In this document: one piece after another, positions 62,877 to 64,000 of the stretch
Layout: every line of letters starts with the position of its first letter
Position numbering within the stretch: position 1 is the stretch's first letter
Assembly (NCBI RefSeq): GCF_020782875.1
Contig: NZ_JAJGBN010000005.1
Span: 248,001-312,000, forward strand
Origin: Allomuricauda sp. M10
GTDB lineage: Bacteria > Bacteroidota > Bacteroidia > Flavobacteriales > Flavobacteriaceae
Direction of reading: 5' to 3'
Length of the DNA stretch: 64,000 nucleotides
Notes under the pieces: model-generated
Database searches by the model: none
Told to the model about the DNA's origin: nothing
What the model saw: the letters and a program-made list of their open reading frames with translations, nothing else
Position numbers and translations under genes: made by a program

Positions 62877-64000
62877 ATGATTGCACAATCAATTATGGCA
62901 TCAAGAATCAAAAGGAACTTGCATATTCTGTTTGTAATGTTCTGTTGCCATGGCTTTGGCCAGACCGATACAAACTTGAACATGGTTGCCATAGAATATG
63001 TAAAACCTTATGAGTACCATCAAGAAGGAAAAAATCTCGTAACCAAGGCTTTCCTAGACTTGGAACGACCCCAGGATTTCAAAGGAATTGTTCTGGAAAG
63101 TGGTTATACCTCAAATTTGAAATTTGAAAACGGTAAGGCATGGGTGTGGTTACCGGTTTTTGGGAAACCACAAACAATGAAGATTGTGGCCTCAAAGAAA
63201 CATGCGGTCAAAGAACAATTGTTTAAACCTCTGGTAACTTCGGATTGGGGGTACTTTAAGGAGGGAACGTTCCATATTATTTCATCTTCACACCAGGACA
63301 TTGCATGGATGGATACACCCGATTACTGTCGCCATGAAAGGGTTAACGATATTATAGCACCTGCCCTTGACATCATGAAGAAAGATGGGGAATACCGTTT
63401 TGGAATGGAACAGGCACTAAACTTAAAGGAGTTCATTGAAGAATTCCCTGAAAGAAAGGAAGAGGTTATCCAAAGACATAAAGAAGGAAGGTTTACATGG
63501 GGCGCCACATACAACCAGCCCTATGAGGGAATGCAAACAGGGGAACAACTTGTTCGTGAAATGTATTTCGGAAAACGTTGGATCAAGGACAACTTTGATG
63601 GTATTGGTGAAGAAACTGCCTTTAATACCGATGTACCTGGACGAACGCTTCAATTTCCCCAGATATTGGCAAAGGCCGATGTGGAGAATTTGTTTGTATC
63701 CAGAATGAGGGAGGGCTTTTATGAATGGTACTCCCCGGATGGTTCTTCCGTTCTTACATATACCCCTGGAAACTATGGCTGGGCAGTAATTTTCTATAAA
63801 CTTTTTGAAGAGGATGCCATTGAGGCAATGCATAAAATCCAAAACCGTGTGGAGATGTGGACTGATTATTACAAAGAACACAACCTGCCTCCCCATTTTG
63901 CCATTGTCATCAGCAACGATGCTTCGGGGCCAGCCAACTATGGTAATCTGATCAAGGAATGGAATAAAATTGTTTCCGAAACTGGAATGGCCATGCCCAA
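62877..64000 (+). CDS. GH38 alpha-mannosidase, N-terminal part (runs off the window)
   Basis: 374 codons without a stop up to the window edge. The start MIAQSIMASRIKRNLHILFV leads into a signal peptide (ILFVMFCCHGFGQ). After a beta domain, the GH38 catalytic region begins: HIISSSHQDIAWMDTP matches the zinc-binding H-x-D signature, ALDIMKKDGEYRFGMEQALNLKEFIEEFP and GRFTWGATYNQPYEGM follow, and NTDVPGRTLQFPQIL should contain the nucleophile Asp. GH38 enzymes are zinc-dependent retaining alpha-mannosidases. Its place after SusCD suggests that the locus handles an alpha-mannose-containing glycan. The C-terminus is not in the window. Confidence 0.9.
   Translation, partial: MIAQSIMASRIKRNLHILFVMFCCHGFGQTDTNLNMVAIEYVKPYEYHQEGKNLVTKAFLDLERPQDFKGIVLESGYTSNLKFENGKAWVWLPVFGKPQTMKIVASKKHAVKEQLFKPLVTSDWGYFKEGTFHIISSSHQDIAWMDTPDYCRHERVNDIIAPALDIMKKDGEYRFGMEQALNLKEFIEEFPERKEEVIQRHKEGRFTWGATYNQPYEGMQTGEQLVREMYFGKRWIKDNFDGIGEETAFNTDVPGRTLQFPQILAKADVENLFVSRMREGFYEWYSPDGSSVLTYTPGNYGWAVIFYKLFEEDAIEAMHKIQNRVEMWTDYYKEHNLPPHFAIVISNDASGPANYGNLIKEWNKIVSETGMAMP

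Noticed and set aside
1..64000. tRNA, rRNA, CRISPR, insertion sequences, phage genes
   Set aside because: No supporting sequence seen on either strand.

Overview
The window reads as chromosomal DNA of a marine-type Flavobacteriaceae (Bacteroidota). Support comes from the SusC/SusD pair, a type IX secretion sorting tail, LytTR and Bacteroidota-style hybrid kinases, A-rich leaders without strong Shine-Dalgarno sequences, and promoters fitting the Bacteroidota -33 TTTG / -7 TAnnTTTG pattern. I see no rRNA, tRNA, CRISPR array, insertion sequence or phage genes. The last gene runs off the right edge.

Layout. (1) 0.1-9 kb: an AraC regulator, then a signalling cluster of a 1921-aa pseudokinase-AAA-GAF-histidine kinase-receiver protein, a receiver-LytS kinase and a LytTR regulator. 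(2) 9-13 kb: a small stress-type island of 1-Cys peroxiredoxin, isochorismatase-fold hydrolase, GNAT-like protein, ECF sigma factor, DUF1348 protein and secreted YHS protein. (3) 13.4-17.7 kb: an AraC regulator with a DUF1772/NmrA operon, a beta-lactamase-fold hydrolase and a small lipoprotein. (4) 18.4-20.7 kb: a Cache histidine kinase with its receiver protein. (5) 21-27.7 kb: a nitric-oxide sensing operon with H-NOX, PAS kinase, FIST (NosP-like) sensor, second kinase, HPt and LytTR regulator. (6) 27.8-43.6 kb: a cell-surface polysaccharide/matrix locus with a T9SS-exported DUF4114 protein, TPR/beta-barrel outer-membrane protein, STAS protein, MOP flippase, GT4, membrane-anchored GH5-like hydrolase, Ig-type lipoprotein, GT-C membrane protein and a receiver-GT2 fusion. 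(7) 44-49 kb: dienelactone hydrolase, orphan molybdopterin oxidoreductase, sterol-desaturase-type hydroxylase. (8) 49-64 kb: a LacI-controlled polysaccharide utilisation locus with SusC, SusD and a GH38 alpha-mannosidase, divergent from a PSD1/DUF1501/cytochrome-LRR/NHL operon.

The main result is that regions 5 and 6 look like one system. A 13-bp motif (consensus CCATYCRTCTACA), present as direct repeats 21 bp apart (the LytTR geometry), lies upstream of the first receiver gene of the NO operon, a 36-aa microprotein, the DUF4114 gene, the STAS/flippase and TPR-porin divergent promoter, the GT4 gene and the REC-GT2/GT-C divergent promoter. In four of these six sites exactly 28 bp separate the second repeat from a -7 box. 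The simplest reading is that NO, sensed by two different sensor families, feeds a phosphorelay ending in the LytTR protein encoded at 26960-27676, which switches on polysaccharide assembly or matrix genes and its own cluster. This is inference from sequence and needs experimental proof.

A second regulon is clear in the right arm: three near-identical palindromes (AACTAAAyCGrTTTAGTT type) sit at the promoters of lacI, susC and the PSD1 operon, tying the planctomycete-style genes to the same carbohydrate signal as SusCD and GH38.
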